A stretch of DNA of 64,000 bases, taken from NCBI RefSeq assembly GCF_001244545.1, contig NZ_LN852694.1, positions 775,747 to 839,746 of the forward strand, read 5' to 3'. The DNA is from Candidatus Stoquefichus sp. SB1. Its GTDB lineage: Bacteria; Bacillota_I; Bacilli_A; Erysipelotrichales; Coprobacillaceae. The notes under the pieces were generated by a model that worked only from the letters and a program-made list of their open reading frames with translations, did not search any database and was not told the origin of the DNA. Each line of letters starts with the position of its first letter. Positions within the stretch are counted from its first letter, which is position 1. Shown one piece after another: positions 43,385 through 51,184 of the stretch. Made by a program: the position numbers and the translations under genes.

Positions 43385-43647
43385 TGAAAGCAGATAAATC
43401 TCAAGTCACACGTTTGTTAAAAACCGCAAGAGGACAAATTGATGGCATTTTAAAAATGATTGAGGATGATCGTTATTGTGTTGATGTTTCCAATCAGATT
43501 ATGGCAACTCAGGCTATCTTAAAACGTGCCAATAAAGAAATCATTGGGGCTCATATGAAACATTGTGTTCATGATGCAATAGACTCAAATGATGCAGATA
43601 AAAAAATTGAAGAAATGATTGGTGTTATCGATCAATTAATGAAATAG
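43384..43647 (+). CDS. csoR: Copper-sensing repressor CsoR
   Basis: An 87-residue four-helix regulator of the CsoR/RcnR family. The Cu(I) ligands are Cys32, His57 and Cys61, matching Cys36/His61/Cys65 of M. tuberculosis CsoR at a constant offset of four. It begins on the last base of copA and should repress the operon through the palindrome at 40881-40893. A bidirectional terminator follows. Confidence 0.93.
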   Translation: MKADKSQVTRLLKTARGQIDGILKMIEDDRYCVDVSNQIMATQAILKRANKEIIGAHMKHCVHDAIDSNDADKKIEEMIGVIDQLMK

Positions 43648-43678
43648 AGGCTGAGCTTAATACTCAACCTCTATTTCA
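43641..43678. terminator. Bidirectional terminator
   Basis: GAAATAGAGG / CCTCTATTTC with inner TGAG / CTCA pairing forms a long stem between the convergent csoR and toxin genes, overlapping both coding ends. Confidence 0.8.
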
Positions 43679-43974
43679 TATAAATTCTCTTCTTCACGTA
43701 CCATTTTTACATAAATATCACTGCGATGTCCAATTGTGATGATTTGAATAATTTGGTGTTTATCATCTATTTCACAAATCACTCTATAATGTCCTATGCG
43801 ATATACCCAATACTTTTGAAGAGAACCAGATAAAGCTTTACCATAACTACGTGGGTTTTGACAATCTCTAAGATATCTACATATCCATTGATTAATAACT
43901 TTTTGTTGATATTTATCAATCTTTTTTAGTTCTTTTCTAGAATCTTTTGACAATTCAACTTCATATATTTTCAT
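43657..43974 (-). CDS. RelE/ParE-family toxin
   Basis: A 105-residue basic protein of the RelE/ParE superfamily (KIYEVELSKDSRKELKKIDKYQQKVINQ, then GSLQKYWVYRIGHYRVICEID). Arginines and tyrosine in the YRIGHYRVI strand are the usual catalytic or contact positions. The ATG at 43972-43974 overlaps the antitoxin stop, the standard antitoxin-first arrangement. It probably cleaves mRNA on the ribosome, or blocks gyrase if ParE-like. Confidence 0.88.
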   Translation of the reverse strand: MKIYEVELSKDSRKELKKIDKYQQKVINQWICRYLRDCQNPRSYGKALSGSLQKYWVYRIGHYRVICEIDDKHQIIQIITIGHRSDIYVKMVREEENLYEIEVEY

Positions 43975-44188
43975 CAATATCCAACTCTCTCATAACTTCT
44001 TCAAGTGAGTATGTGACAGGATCTTTTAGAAATTCAGCATAAGCACGATCAGCTTTTTTAATGAGTTCTTCATCTTCTATTGTATCCCAAATCAATTCAT
44101 GAATAAATCGTGAGACATCTTGTTTTTTTTCTTTACAGATTGCTTTTATTTTTTCTTCTTGAATACCCTCTAATGTAATTGTCAGCAT
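43961..44188 (-). CDS. Antitoxin of the RelE-type pair
   Basis: A 75-residue acidic protein with an N-terminal ribbon-helix-helix-like segment (MLTITLEGIQEEKIKAICKE) and a charged C-terminal tail that would wrap the toxin (YAEFLKDPVTYSLEEVMREL). ATG 44186-44188 follows GCGAGGTGA; the longer open frame is unlikely. It overlaps the toxin gene by 14 bases. The pair is a type II toxin-antitoxin module that would autoregulate its promoter. Confidence 0.85.
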   Translation of the reverse strand: MLTITLEGIQEEKIKAICKEKKQDVSRFIHELIWDTIEDEELIKKADRAYAEFLKDPVTYSLEEVMRELDIDENI

Positions 44189-44297
44189 TATTTTCACCTC
44201 GCAAATATCATAACACAATAAGTTGCTTTAAGCAATATATAAGTGCTTTGAATTTGCTAAGAATAAGTGTATAATAAAAAGCAATGGGGGTGTAAAA

Positions 44298-45752
44298 ATG
44301 GAAAATGGTGTATTGATGCAATATTTTGAATGGTATTTAAGTCCCAAACCACATTTATGGACTTTGTTAAAAAATGATGCTTTACATCTCAAAGAAATTG
44401 GAATAACAGCAGTTTGGATGCCTCCAGCTTTTAAAGGAATTGGTGGAGTTAATGATGTTGGTTATGGTGTTTATGATATATATGATTTAGGTGAATTTGA
44501 TCAAAAAGGAACTGTGCGTACAAAATACGGAACAAAAGATGAGTACTTAGAGGCGATTCATCATCTTCATGAATTAGGTATACAAGTTTATGGAGATATT
44601 GTTTTGAATCACAAAATGGGTGCTGATGCGACTGAAATGATAAAAGCGTATGAAGTTAGTCAAAATAATAAAAATCAAATTATCAGTGATGAAGAAACAA
44701 TAGAAGTTCCGACTGTTTTTACTTTTCCAGGACGACAGGGAATGTATAGTGATTTTACATGGAACTGGAAATGTTTTAATGGGGTTGATTATGATGTTCT
44801 ATCAAAACGACATGCTACTTTTTTATTTAAGGATAAAAAATGGGATTCACATGTTGATAATGAAAATGGAAATTTTGATTATCTGATGGGAGCTGATTTA
44901 GATTTTTCTAATTCTCATGTTGTGGCAGAATTAGAAAATTGGGCACAATGGTATTTAGAAATGACACATTTAGATGGTTTTCGCTTAGATGCTGTGAAAC
45001 ATATTGATTCTTATTTTTATAAAGATTGGATTCGAGAACTGAGAATCCATTATCAAAAGGAACTTTTTGCAGTTGGTGAATATTGGCATGGTGATGTTTC
45101 AAGATTATTGAATTATTTAAATGAGGTGGAAGGACAAATATCGCTATTTGATGTTCCATTGCATTATCATTTTTATGAAGCATCACATGGGAATGGGCAA
45201 TATGATATGTCCAAGATTTTTGAGGGAACATTAGTACAACTAGCAGGCAATAAAGCAGTGACTTTTGTGGATAATCATGATACTCAACCTTGTCAAGGAC
45301 TCCAGTCATGGGTAGCTGATTGGTTTAAACCATTAGCGTATGCACTTATTTTACTTAGAAAAGATGGTTATCCATGTCTTTTTTATGGTGATTATTATGG
45401 AATTGAATATAGTCATATTCAAGGTCAAAAAGTAATGTTAGATCGTTTATTGTTTTTAAGAAAAAATTATGCAGTTGGTCAACAGTATGACTATTTTGAT
45501 GATGCAAGTCTCATTGGTTGGACAAGGAGCGAAGAAAATCAAAATGCTTTAGCTTGTCTTATGACTGATAGCGTTGGTGGTCATAAGAGAATGTTTGTAG
45601 GAAAGCAATATCAGGGTCAAATTTTTTATGATTATCTAGAAAATTGCCAGCAAGAAATTATGATTGATGAAAATGGATATGGAGAGTTCGTTGTGAATGA
45701 TGGAAGTGTGAGTGTTTATATTTTAAAAGGATCGGCTGATGAAAAAGCGTAG
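44298..45752 (+). CDS. Cytoplasmic alpha-amylase (GH13)
   Basis: A 484-residue glycoside hydrolase family 13 enzyme close to cytoplasmic AmyA/AmyS types. The four conserved regions are present: GDIVLNHK, DGFRLDAVKHID (nucleophile Asp), AVGEYWHGD (acid Glu) and FVDNHDTQ. It has no signal peptide, so it acts on intracellular maltodextrin or glycogen. RBS GGGGGTG precedes ATG 44298. It overlaps the EamA transporter gene by 14 bases. Confidence 0.92.
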   Translation: MENGVLMQYFEWYLSPKPHLWTLLKNDALHLKEIGITAVWMPPAFKGIGGVNDVGYGVYDIYDLGEFDQKGTVRTKYGTKDEYLEAIHHLHELGIQVYGDIVLNHKMGADATEMIKAYEVSQNNKNQIISDEETIEVPTVFTFPGRQGMYSDFTWNWKCFNGVDYDVLSKRHATFLFKDKKWDSHVDNENGNFDYLMGADLDFSNSHVVAELENWAQWYLEMTHLDGFRLDAVKHIDSYFYKDWIRELRIHYQKELFAVGEYWHGDVSRLLNYLNEVEGQISLFDVPLHYHFYEASHGNGQYDMSKIFEGTLVQLAGNKAVTFVDNHDTQPCQGLQSWVADWFKPLAYALILLRKDGYPCLFYGDYYGIEYSHIQGQKVMLDRLLFLRKNYAVGQQYDYFDDASLIGWTRSEENQNALACLMTDSVGGHKRMFVGKQYQGQIFYDYLENCQQEIMIDENGYGEFVVNDGSVSVYILKGSADEKA

Positions 45753-46611
45753 TTTGTTAAGTGTTCATATTGCTGTCTTATTGTTTGGAGCATCTGGCTT
45801 ATTTGTTAAAATGATTCCGATGTCAGCCTTGTTAATGACATTAGGAAGAGCGTTATTTTCAGCATTAGCACTTTATTTATTTGTTCATTTTCGTCATTAT
45901 TCTTTACGTTTGCATCGTATACAAGATTATTTCTGGAATTTATTAGCGGGTCTGGTTTTGGCTATTCACTGGTTTTTCTTTATCATGTCCATCCAAGTTT
46001 CTACTGTTGCAATTGGAACAATCACTTTTGCTACTTATCCATTATTTGTTGTTTTTATAGAACCTTATGTGTTTAAAGAAAAATTTCAATATAAAAATTT
46101 AATGAGTGTTTTGATGATCGCTATTGGAATTGCTTTTTTAATTCCTGCTTTTCAAATGACAAATGCAATAACTTTAGGAATTATTTATGGATTAATAAGT
46201 AGTTTCCATTTTGCAATGCTTTCTATTATTAATAGACGTTTAGCATCATCTTATGATAGTGTTGTCATTACTTTATATGAACAGGCAGTTGCTGCTGGTG
46301 TGATGACAATACTTATTTCAATTATCAATCCACCTTTAGGTGAAGGAAGTTTTGGTGATTTTTTTGCTTTGGTGATTTATGGTGTGATTTTTACAGCCCT
46401 TGCGCATTCTTTGTATATTCATGGATTAAAAGATATCAAGGCACAAACAGCAAGTATCATATCTGTTTTAGAACCTGTTTATAGTATTTTTTTAGCCATT
46501 CTTTTCTTACATGAAAGATTGGCTTATCAGGAAATAATAGGAACTGTTTTTATTTTATTGGCTGTTATTGTTGGAACATTACATAATGATTCGTTGGAGG
46601 TGAAAGAGTGA
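45739..46611 (+). CDS. EamA/DMT-family transporter
   Basis: A 290-residue membrane protein with ten helices in two EamA repeats, typical of the drug/metabolite transporter superfamily (HIAVLLFGASGLFVKMIPM at the start; LEPVYSIFLAILFLHE in the second repeat). The substrate is unknown; the group exports amino acids or metabolites. Its start lies inside the amylase gene, and it ends four bases inside the MATE gene, so the three are an operon. Confidence 0.88.
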   Translation: MKKRSLLSVHIAVLLFGASGLFVKMIPMSALLMTLGRALFSALALYLFVHFRHYSLRLHRIQDYFWNLLAGLVLAIHWFFFIMSIQVSTVAIGTITFATYPLFVVFIEPYVFKEKFQYKNLMSVLMIAIGIAFLIPAFQMTNAITLGIIYGLISSFHFAMLSIINRRLASSYDSVVITLYEQAVAAGVMTILISIINPPLGEGSFGDFFALVIYGVIFTALAHSLYIHGLKDIKAQTASIISVLEPVYSIFLAILFLHERLAYQEIIGTVFILLAVIVGTLHNDSLEVKE

Positions 46612-47954
46612 AAAATCAAATGAAATCAATTTGTCATTTGGCATGGCCCGCAGTTGTACAAGAAGCACTTAATGTGGTTGTTACATATGTTGATACAGCG
46701 ATGGTTGGTGCTTTAGGAGCAAGTGCTTCTGCTGCTGTTGGTTTAACAAGTACAGTAGGGTGGTTAGTATCTAGCATTGCAGTTGCATTTGGTATTGGTG
46801 TTTTGTCAGTGTGTGCACAAGCAGATGGTGCCAATGATCATAAAAGATTAAAATTAGCTGGACAACAAGCTTTTTTTATGACACTTATTGTTGGGATTGC
46901 TCTGACAATAATATGTTTGGTTATTTCGCCATATTTACCAATCTGGTTGAATGGTGATCCTGCTATTCGTCAAAATGCTTCTGCTTATTTTATGATTATA
47001 TCTATACCACTTTTATTGAGAACATCAGTTTTGATTTTATCATCTGCTTTAAGAGGGGTAAGTGATATGAAAACACCTATGCTGATTAATCTATATATGA
47101 ACTGTATTAATATTGTTTTTAATTTTTTGTTAATTTATCCAAGCCGAGAAGTATTTGGAATTACGATTCCAGGTGCAGGATTAGGGGTTGTAGGTGCGGC
47201 AACAGCAACAGCAATTTCATTTACTGCTGGAGGCATCATGATGTTTGTACGATATTATCATAATCCTATTTTTGATTTTATACATACTGGCTTTCATTAT
47301 CATGCTGCTGTTTTCCGTGATTGTTTACGTGTTGGAATACCGGTTGTTTTAGAACGTAGCGTAATATGTTTAGGTCAAGTTGCCTTTTCATCACTCATTG
47401 CCCGATTAGGAGTTATTCAATTTGCTGCTCATACAATTGCTATTCAAGCAGAACAAGCTTTTTATATTCCAGGGTATGGTTTTCAATCAGCAGCAGCGAC
47501 AATGGTAGGTAATGCTGTTGGCGAGCAAAATGAAAAAAAAGTGAAACAAGTCACATATTTGATTTGTTTTATCACTTTTATGTTGATGTTAGTGGCAGGT
47601 ATAGTTTTATTTATTTTTGCTGAGGAATTAATGAGCTTGTTTACACCTGATAGACAAGTGGTTGCCATAGGTGCTTTGGTTTTAAGAATTGTTTCTGTTT
47701 CTGAACCTATATATGGTGTTTTGGTTATTCTTGAAGGGACGTTTAATGGGATGGGGGATACAAAAGCACCTTTTGTATACTCATTAACAACAATGTGGGG
47801 AATTCGTGTTTTAGGGACATGGATTATGATTAATATTTTCCATTTCAGTCTTGAATTTGTCTGGTTAATGATGGTCTGTGATAATATAGCCAGATGTGTG
47901 TTATTATCACAAAGATTTTTAAAAGGTAAGTGGAAATATCGTTTTCAACGTTAA
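46608..47954 (+). CDS. MATE-family multidrug efflux transporter
   Basis: A 448-residue protein with twelve helices and the MATE repeats (VTYVDTAMVGALGASASAAVGL near residue 25; IPGYGFQSAAATMVGNAVGE near residue 285). It probably exports drugs or cationic metabolites using Na+ or H+. The start is GTG 46608 with GGAGGTGAAAGA, overlapping the EamA gene. A strong terminator ends the operon. Confidence 0.9.
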   Translation: MKNQMKSICHLAWPAVVQEALNVVVTYVDTAMVGALGASASAAVGLTSTVGWLVSSIAVAFGIGVLSVCAQADGANDHKRLKLAGQQAFFMTLIVGIALTIICLVISPYLPIWLNGDPAIRQNASAYFMIISIPLLLRTSVLILSSALRGVSDMKTPMLINLYMNCINIVFNFLLIYPSREVFGITIPGAGLGVVGAATATAISFTAGGIMMFVRYYHNPIFDFIHTGFHYHAAVFRDCLRVGIPVVLERSVICLGQVAFSSLIARLGVIQFAAHTIAIQAEQAFYIPGYGFQSAAATMVGNAVGEQNEKKVKQVTYLICFITFMLMLVAGIVLFIFAEELMSLFTPDRQVVAIGALVLRIVSVSEPIYGVLVILEGTFNGMGDTKAPFVYSLTTMWGIRVLGTWIMINIFHFSLEFVWLMMVCDNIARCVLLSQRFLKGKWKYRFQR

Positions 47955-47980
47955 ATATTTATTATTTCATGCAATATAAA

Positions 47981-48002
47981 AACTCGGATTAACCGAGTTT
48001 TT
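47981..48002 (+). terminator. Rho-independent terminator
   Basis: AACTCGG / CCGAGTT stem followed by TTTT, after the MATE gene. Confidence 0.9.
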
Positions 48003-48003
48003 A

Positions 48004-48249
48004 TTATATTTGTAATGTGATATAGAGAACAGTGATACATAATGTAAGTAACATAGCTGCCTCTAATAGTGTCGAAACAATTTGTTCTTGTTTCTTAGAA
48101 ATACCACGATTTTTTGCTTCTTGAAGAAGCTGATATCCAATCATGAGTGGAATAGCATTGAAAAGGCTTAAAAGAGAACCTATGAGAGATAGGATAGCGA
48201 TTGAGAATGCTGCAATCGTAAATTCATTGAGTGGTTTATGATATTCCAT
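48004..48249 (-). CDS. Small two-helix membrane protein, unknown function
   Basis: An 81-residue protein with two hydrophobic helices (about residues 11-40 and 58-80) joined by a polar loop (EAKNRGISKKQEQIVS). AAGGTG lies ahead of ATG 48247-48249. No family is recognised. It is divergent from the YtrA-type regulator and may share its control region. Confidence 0.6.
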   Translation of the reverse strand: MEYHKPLNEFTIAAFSIAILSLIGSLLSLFNAIPLMIGYQLLQEAKNRGISKKQEQIVSTLLEAAMLLTLCITVLYITLQI

Positions 48250-48309
48250 ATGTTCACCTTCTTCACTTGTATTATAACAAAATGGATATTTCTCACTATC
48301 AAAATCATC

Positions 48310-48324
48310 TTAACATTATGTTAA
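48310..48324. promoter_or_regulatory. 15-bp palindrome in the divergent control region
   Basis: TTAACAT-T-ATGTTAA is a perfect inverted repeat between the small membrane protein gene and the GntR-type regulator. It may be an operator for the minus-strand gene; no T run follows. Confidence 0.4.
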
Positions 48325-48344
48325 GATTATATAAAGTAGCGATA

Positions 48345-48401
48345 AACAGTATAAAACAGTTGACAACAGTTATATACTGTTATATACTGTTTGTGAACAG
48401 A
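48345..48401 (+). promoter_or_regulatory. Promoter covered by a periodic array of regulator half-sites
   Basis: AACAGT occurs at 48345, 48355 and 48365 and its complement ACTGTT at 48376 and 48386, with AACAG again at 48396, all close to a 10-base period. The promoter TTGACA (48360-48365), 17-base spacer, TATACT (48383-48388) lies within this array. It is very probably the autoregulatory operator of the adjacent YtrA-type repressor. Confidence 0.8.
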
Positions 48402-48412
48402 GGAGGAGAATT

Positions 48413-48784
48413 ATGAAAATTATTATTAATAATTCATCTATGCAGCCAATATATGAACAACTTATAGAACAAATCAAAAATATGATTATCAATGGCGAAC
48501 TCAACGAAAATGATATCTTACCATCTGTTCGTTCTTTGGCAAAAGACTTAAAGATCAGTGCTCTCACTGTCAAGAAAGCGTACGATAATCTTGAAAGTGA
48601 TGGTTTTACAACAACAGTTCATGGAAAAGGAACTTATGTTAAAGGAGCTAATCAGGAACTTTTAAAAGAAGAACAAAGAAAAGAAGTCGAAACCGATTTG
48701 GAAATGGCCATCCAAAAAGGCAGAAGATGTGGCATGAATAATGATGAAATAAGGGAATTATTTGATCTGATTATGGAGGACTAA
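48413..48784 (+). CDS. GntR-family (YtrA-type) transcriptional regulator
   Basis: A 123-residue repressor with an N-terminal winged helix of the GntR type (PIYEQLIEQIKNMIINGELNENDILPSVRSLAKDLKISALTVKKAYDNLESDGF) and the short C-terminal dimerisation helix of the YtrA subgroup. It usually controls the ABC transporter genes behind it, often in response to cell-wall antibiotics. The strong AGGAGGAGA site precedes ATG 48413. The half-site array just upstream is its likely binding region. Confidence 0.9.
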   Translation: MKIIINNSSMQPIYEQLIEQIKNMIINGELNENDILPSVRSLAKDLKISALTVKKAYDNLESDGFTTTVHGKGTYVKGANQELLKEEQRKEVETDLEMAIQKGRRCGMNNDEIRELFDLIMED

Positions 48785-48787
48785 TTT

Positions 48788-49636
48788 ATGTTAAAACTTA
48801 ATGATGTGAAAAAAGAATATAATCAGTTTACACTCAACTGCTCTTTAGAAATTCAACCTGGATGTATAACTGGATTAATTGGACAAAATGGTGCTGGGAA
48901 GAGTACAACCTTTAAAGCTATTTTAGATTTGATTTCGATAGATGGTGGAAATATCGAAGTTTTGGGAAAAAATAGTCAAGAGTTAAACCAGAAAGATAAA
49001 CAACTATTAGGTGTGGTTTTATCAGATGCTGGATTTAGTGATTATTTGACAATTCAAGATGTGATTCCTGTATTGTCACATCTTTATGAAACCTTTAGTG
49101 TACATGACTTTAAAGAAAAGTGTCATTTATTTCAACTACCACTTAATAAACAGATTAAAGATTTTTCAACAGGTATGAAAGCCAAATTGAAAGTCTTAGT
49201 AGCTTTATCTCATCAGGCAAAACTATTAATTTTAGATGAACCAACAGCTGGATTAGATGTGATTGCCAGAGATGAACTTTTAGATATGTTAAGAAATTAT
49301 ATGGAACAAAATGAAGACTGTGCTATTTTAATTAGTTCACATATTTCAAGTGATTTAGAAGGATTGTGTGATGATCTTTATATGATCCATAATGGTTCAA
49401 TTATTTTACATGAAGAAACTGATGTTCTATTAGGTGAATATGCTATTTTGAAAGTTGATGAGAAACAGTATTTAGAATTAGATAAACAATATATTTTAAG
49501 ATATAAGAAAGAAAATTTTGGATATCGTTGTTTAACAAATCAAAAACAATATTATATGGATAATTATCCAACAATCGTTATTGAAAAGGGAAATATTGAT
49601 GAATTAATTATGATGATGATTAGAGGTGAAAAATAA
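48788..49636 (+). CDS. ABC transporter ATP-binding protein (YtrB-like)
   Basis: A 282-residue ATPase with Walker A GQNGAGKST, signature FSTGMKAK, Walker B LLILDEPTAGLD and a C-terminal accessory segment of about 70 residues. It follows the YtrA-type regulator by three bases and shares a base with the permease gene, forming an exporter or a lantibiotic/bacitracin-sensing module. The export substrate is unknown. Confidence 0.9.
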   Translation: MLKLNDVKKEYNQFTLNCSLEIQPGCITGLIGQNGAGKSTTFKAILDLISIDGGNIEVLGKNSQELNQKDKQLLGVVLSDAGFSDYLTIQDVIPVLSHLYETFSVHDFKEKCHLFQLPLNKQIKDFSTGMKAKLKVLVALSHQAKLLILDEPTAGLDVIARDELLDMLRNYMEQNEDCAILISSHISSDLEGLCDDLYMIHNGSIILHEETDVLLGEYAILKVDEKQYLELDKQYILRYKKENFGYRCLTNQKQYYMDNYPTIVIEKGNIDELIMMMIRGEK

Positions 49637-50292
49637 TGATAGGACTTCTTATAAAAGATATTAAATTATTAAAAAATCAAAAAACTTTCTTTATGATGTT
49701 GATTATATTTGCTTTTTTCTTCTTATTTATCAATAACAATCCTATTTTTGTTGTCAGCTATGTTACATTTATAAGCTGTCTATTTGTTGTCAGCAGTATT
49801 AGTTATGATGAATATAACAATTCCAATGCCTTTTTGTTGACTTTACCAGTAACTAGAAAGGAATATACTATTGAAAAATATGTCTTTGGATTCTTGATTG
49901 GTATCATTGCATGGATATTATCTACTATGCTTTCAACTGTTTATTCTTATATTTATATTCAAGATTTTCAATTGGTTGATTGGCTAGCAAGTTGTCTCAC
50001 AATGTTAGTTATTGCTTTGTTATTTATGTCTGTTGTTATTCCTGTTCAATTAAAGTTTGGACAAACAAAAGGGAATGTCGCAATGATTTTGAGTATGGCA
50101 TCAATTGCTGTGATTGGCTTTGTTGGATTAAAACTTGCTGAATGGATGGGAATAGATGTTTTTAAACTGATTGGTTCTTTAAGTACAATTGGTTCAGTTG
50201 GATTACTGGGAATTATTATTGTGTTTGTTATTATTTGTTTAGCTATTTCTTATAGGATAAGTTTACAAATTATGAGAAAAAAAGAATTTTAG
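49636..50292 (+). CDS. ABC-2 type transporter permease
   Basis: A 218-residue membrane protein with six helices and the ABC-2 layout, including the LPVTRKEYTIEKYVFG loop typical of this permease group. It pairs with the ATPase upstream. As in ytr-type operons, it is likely induced when the repressor is relieved. A strong terminator follows. Confidence 0.85.
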   Translation: MIGLLIKDIKLLKNQKTFFMMLIIFAFFFLFINNNPIFVVSYVTFISCLFVVSSISYDEYNNSNAFLLTLPVTRKEYTIEKYVFGFLIGIIAWILSTMLSTVYSYIYIQDFQLVDWLASCLTMLVIALLFMSVVIPVQLKFGQTKGNVAMILSMASIAVIGFVGLKLAEWMGIDVFKLIGSLSTIGSVGLLGIIIVFVIICLAISYRISLQIMRKKEF

Positions 50293-50295
50293 ATT

Positions 50296-50322
50296 GACGG
50301 TTCTTGTTGAACCGTCTTTTTT
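50296..50322 (+). terminator. Rho-independent terminator
   Basis: GACGGTTC / GAACCGTC, an eight-base-pair stem, followed by six T. Confidence 0.92.
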
Positions 50323-50532
50323 GAAAGATAGTTATATCTATTATTTTTGCTTTATAAAATAAAAAGGATATTCAAATTTATGATTGTCAATGATGATTTC
50401 AATATCTAAAGTCTTCATATAACTTAACGAAGATATAATATTGTATATAAATAGTTGAATTGAAATGTTGAAAATGATTGAAAACCATTTCCTTTCCTGT
50501 GTATAATAAAAAAGCAAAGATAAAAACACATT

Positions 50533-50623
50533 GAGAATCCGTTGGTAGTCGGATCACTGCTTGCAGTCAGTAACCTTCCTCCTTGGTCGTCCGTTCTTTG
50601 TGAAATACTAGTACAAAGGAGGG
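50533..50623 (+). promoter_or_regulatory. Structured leader of yjdF, probable yjdF-class riboswitch
   Basis: A block richer in G and C than its surroundings precedes a YjdF-family gene. Pairings include ATCCG (50537-50541) / CGGAT (50550-50554) and CTG / CAG around 50557-50566. CCTCCTT (50578-50584) is complementary to the ribosome binding site AAGGAGG (50616-50622), so the leader can hide it. yjdF genes are known to be controlled by a riboswitch that responds to azaaromatic compounds. I assign the class by gene context plus structure. Confidence 0.75.
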
Positions 50624-50629
50624 AATATT

Positions 50630-51046
50630 ATGGATAAAATATCATTGCAATTGACTGTATATTTTGAAAATCCATTTTGGATGGGAATGTTTGAGTTGGT
50701 TGATCAATCTCAACTACAGGTCAGCCGTATTATATTTGGCAAAGAACCTATGAATGAAGACATTCTTCAAGCAATCTATAATCAATTTTGTCAATTGAAA
50801 TTAAGTCCAGCTGTTGAAGTCAAAAACAAACCAAAACATATTTCTTATAAACGTTTGCAACGAGATGTTAAAAAACAACTTCAGCAACAAGGTGTAGGAA
50901 CAAAATCTCAGATTGCATTAAAAATGCAGTATGAAGTTTCTAAACAAGAACATCTTGTTGAACGAAAAAAACGTTTAGAAAAAGAAAAACAAATGAAGTT
51001 TGTTTTGAAACAACAAAAGAAAAAAGAAAAGCATAGGGGACATTAG
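50630..51046 (+). CDS. yjdF: YjdF-family protein (DUF2992)
   Basis: A 138-residue protein matching the YjdF/DUF2992 family: an N-terminal beta-rich part (LTVYFENPFWMGMFELVD, RIIFGKEPMNEDILQAIYNQF) and a highly basic C-terminal helix (residues 80-138) with PKHISYKRLQRDVKKQ. Its biochemical role is unknown; regulation by a riboswitch for azaaromatic compounds suggests handling of toxic heterocycles. A strong AAAGGAGGG site precedes ATG 50630 and can be masked by the leader. Confidence 0.9.
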   Translation: MDKISLQLTVYFENPFWMGMFELVDQSQLQVSRIIFGKEPMNEDILQAIYNQFCQLKLSPAVEVKNKPKHISYKRLQRDVKKQLQQQGVGTKSQIALKMQYEVSKQEHLVERKKRLEKEKQMKFVLKQQKKKEKHRGH

Positions 51047-51100
51047 TTCCTTATGTTTTCTTATCAATAAAATAGTGATTTATGATTCATAAAGAAATGA

Positions 51101-51162
51101 TTGAAATTAAGAATCATTATTGTATAATAGAAGTACTTTAAAGGAAGAAATGACTTCCTTTT
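51101..51162 (+). promoter_or_regulatory. Promoter and 5' leader hairpin of the ABC-F gene
   Basis: TTGAAA (51101-51106), 16-base spacer, TATAAT (51123-51128). A hairpin AAGGAAG (51141-51147) / CTTCCTT (51154-51160) followed by TTCTT lies between promoter and gene, and a second hairpin TTTTCT / AGAAAA (51158-51173) would compete with it. This could be a small attenuator, as seen ahead of several antibiotic-resistance ABC-F genes. Confidence 0.45.
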
Positions 51163-51184
51163 CTTATGAGAAAAGAGGGATTTT

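Noticed and set aside
50341-50529. 62-codon open frame on the minus strand
   Set aside because: No ribosome binding site or start context, low-complexity hydrophobic translation; it lies between a terminator and the yjdF leader.
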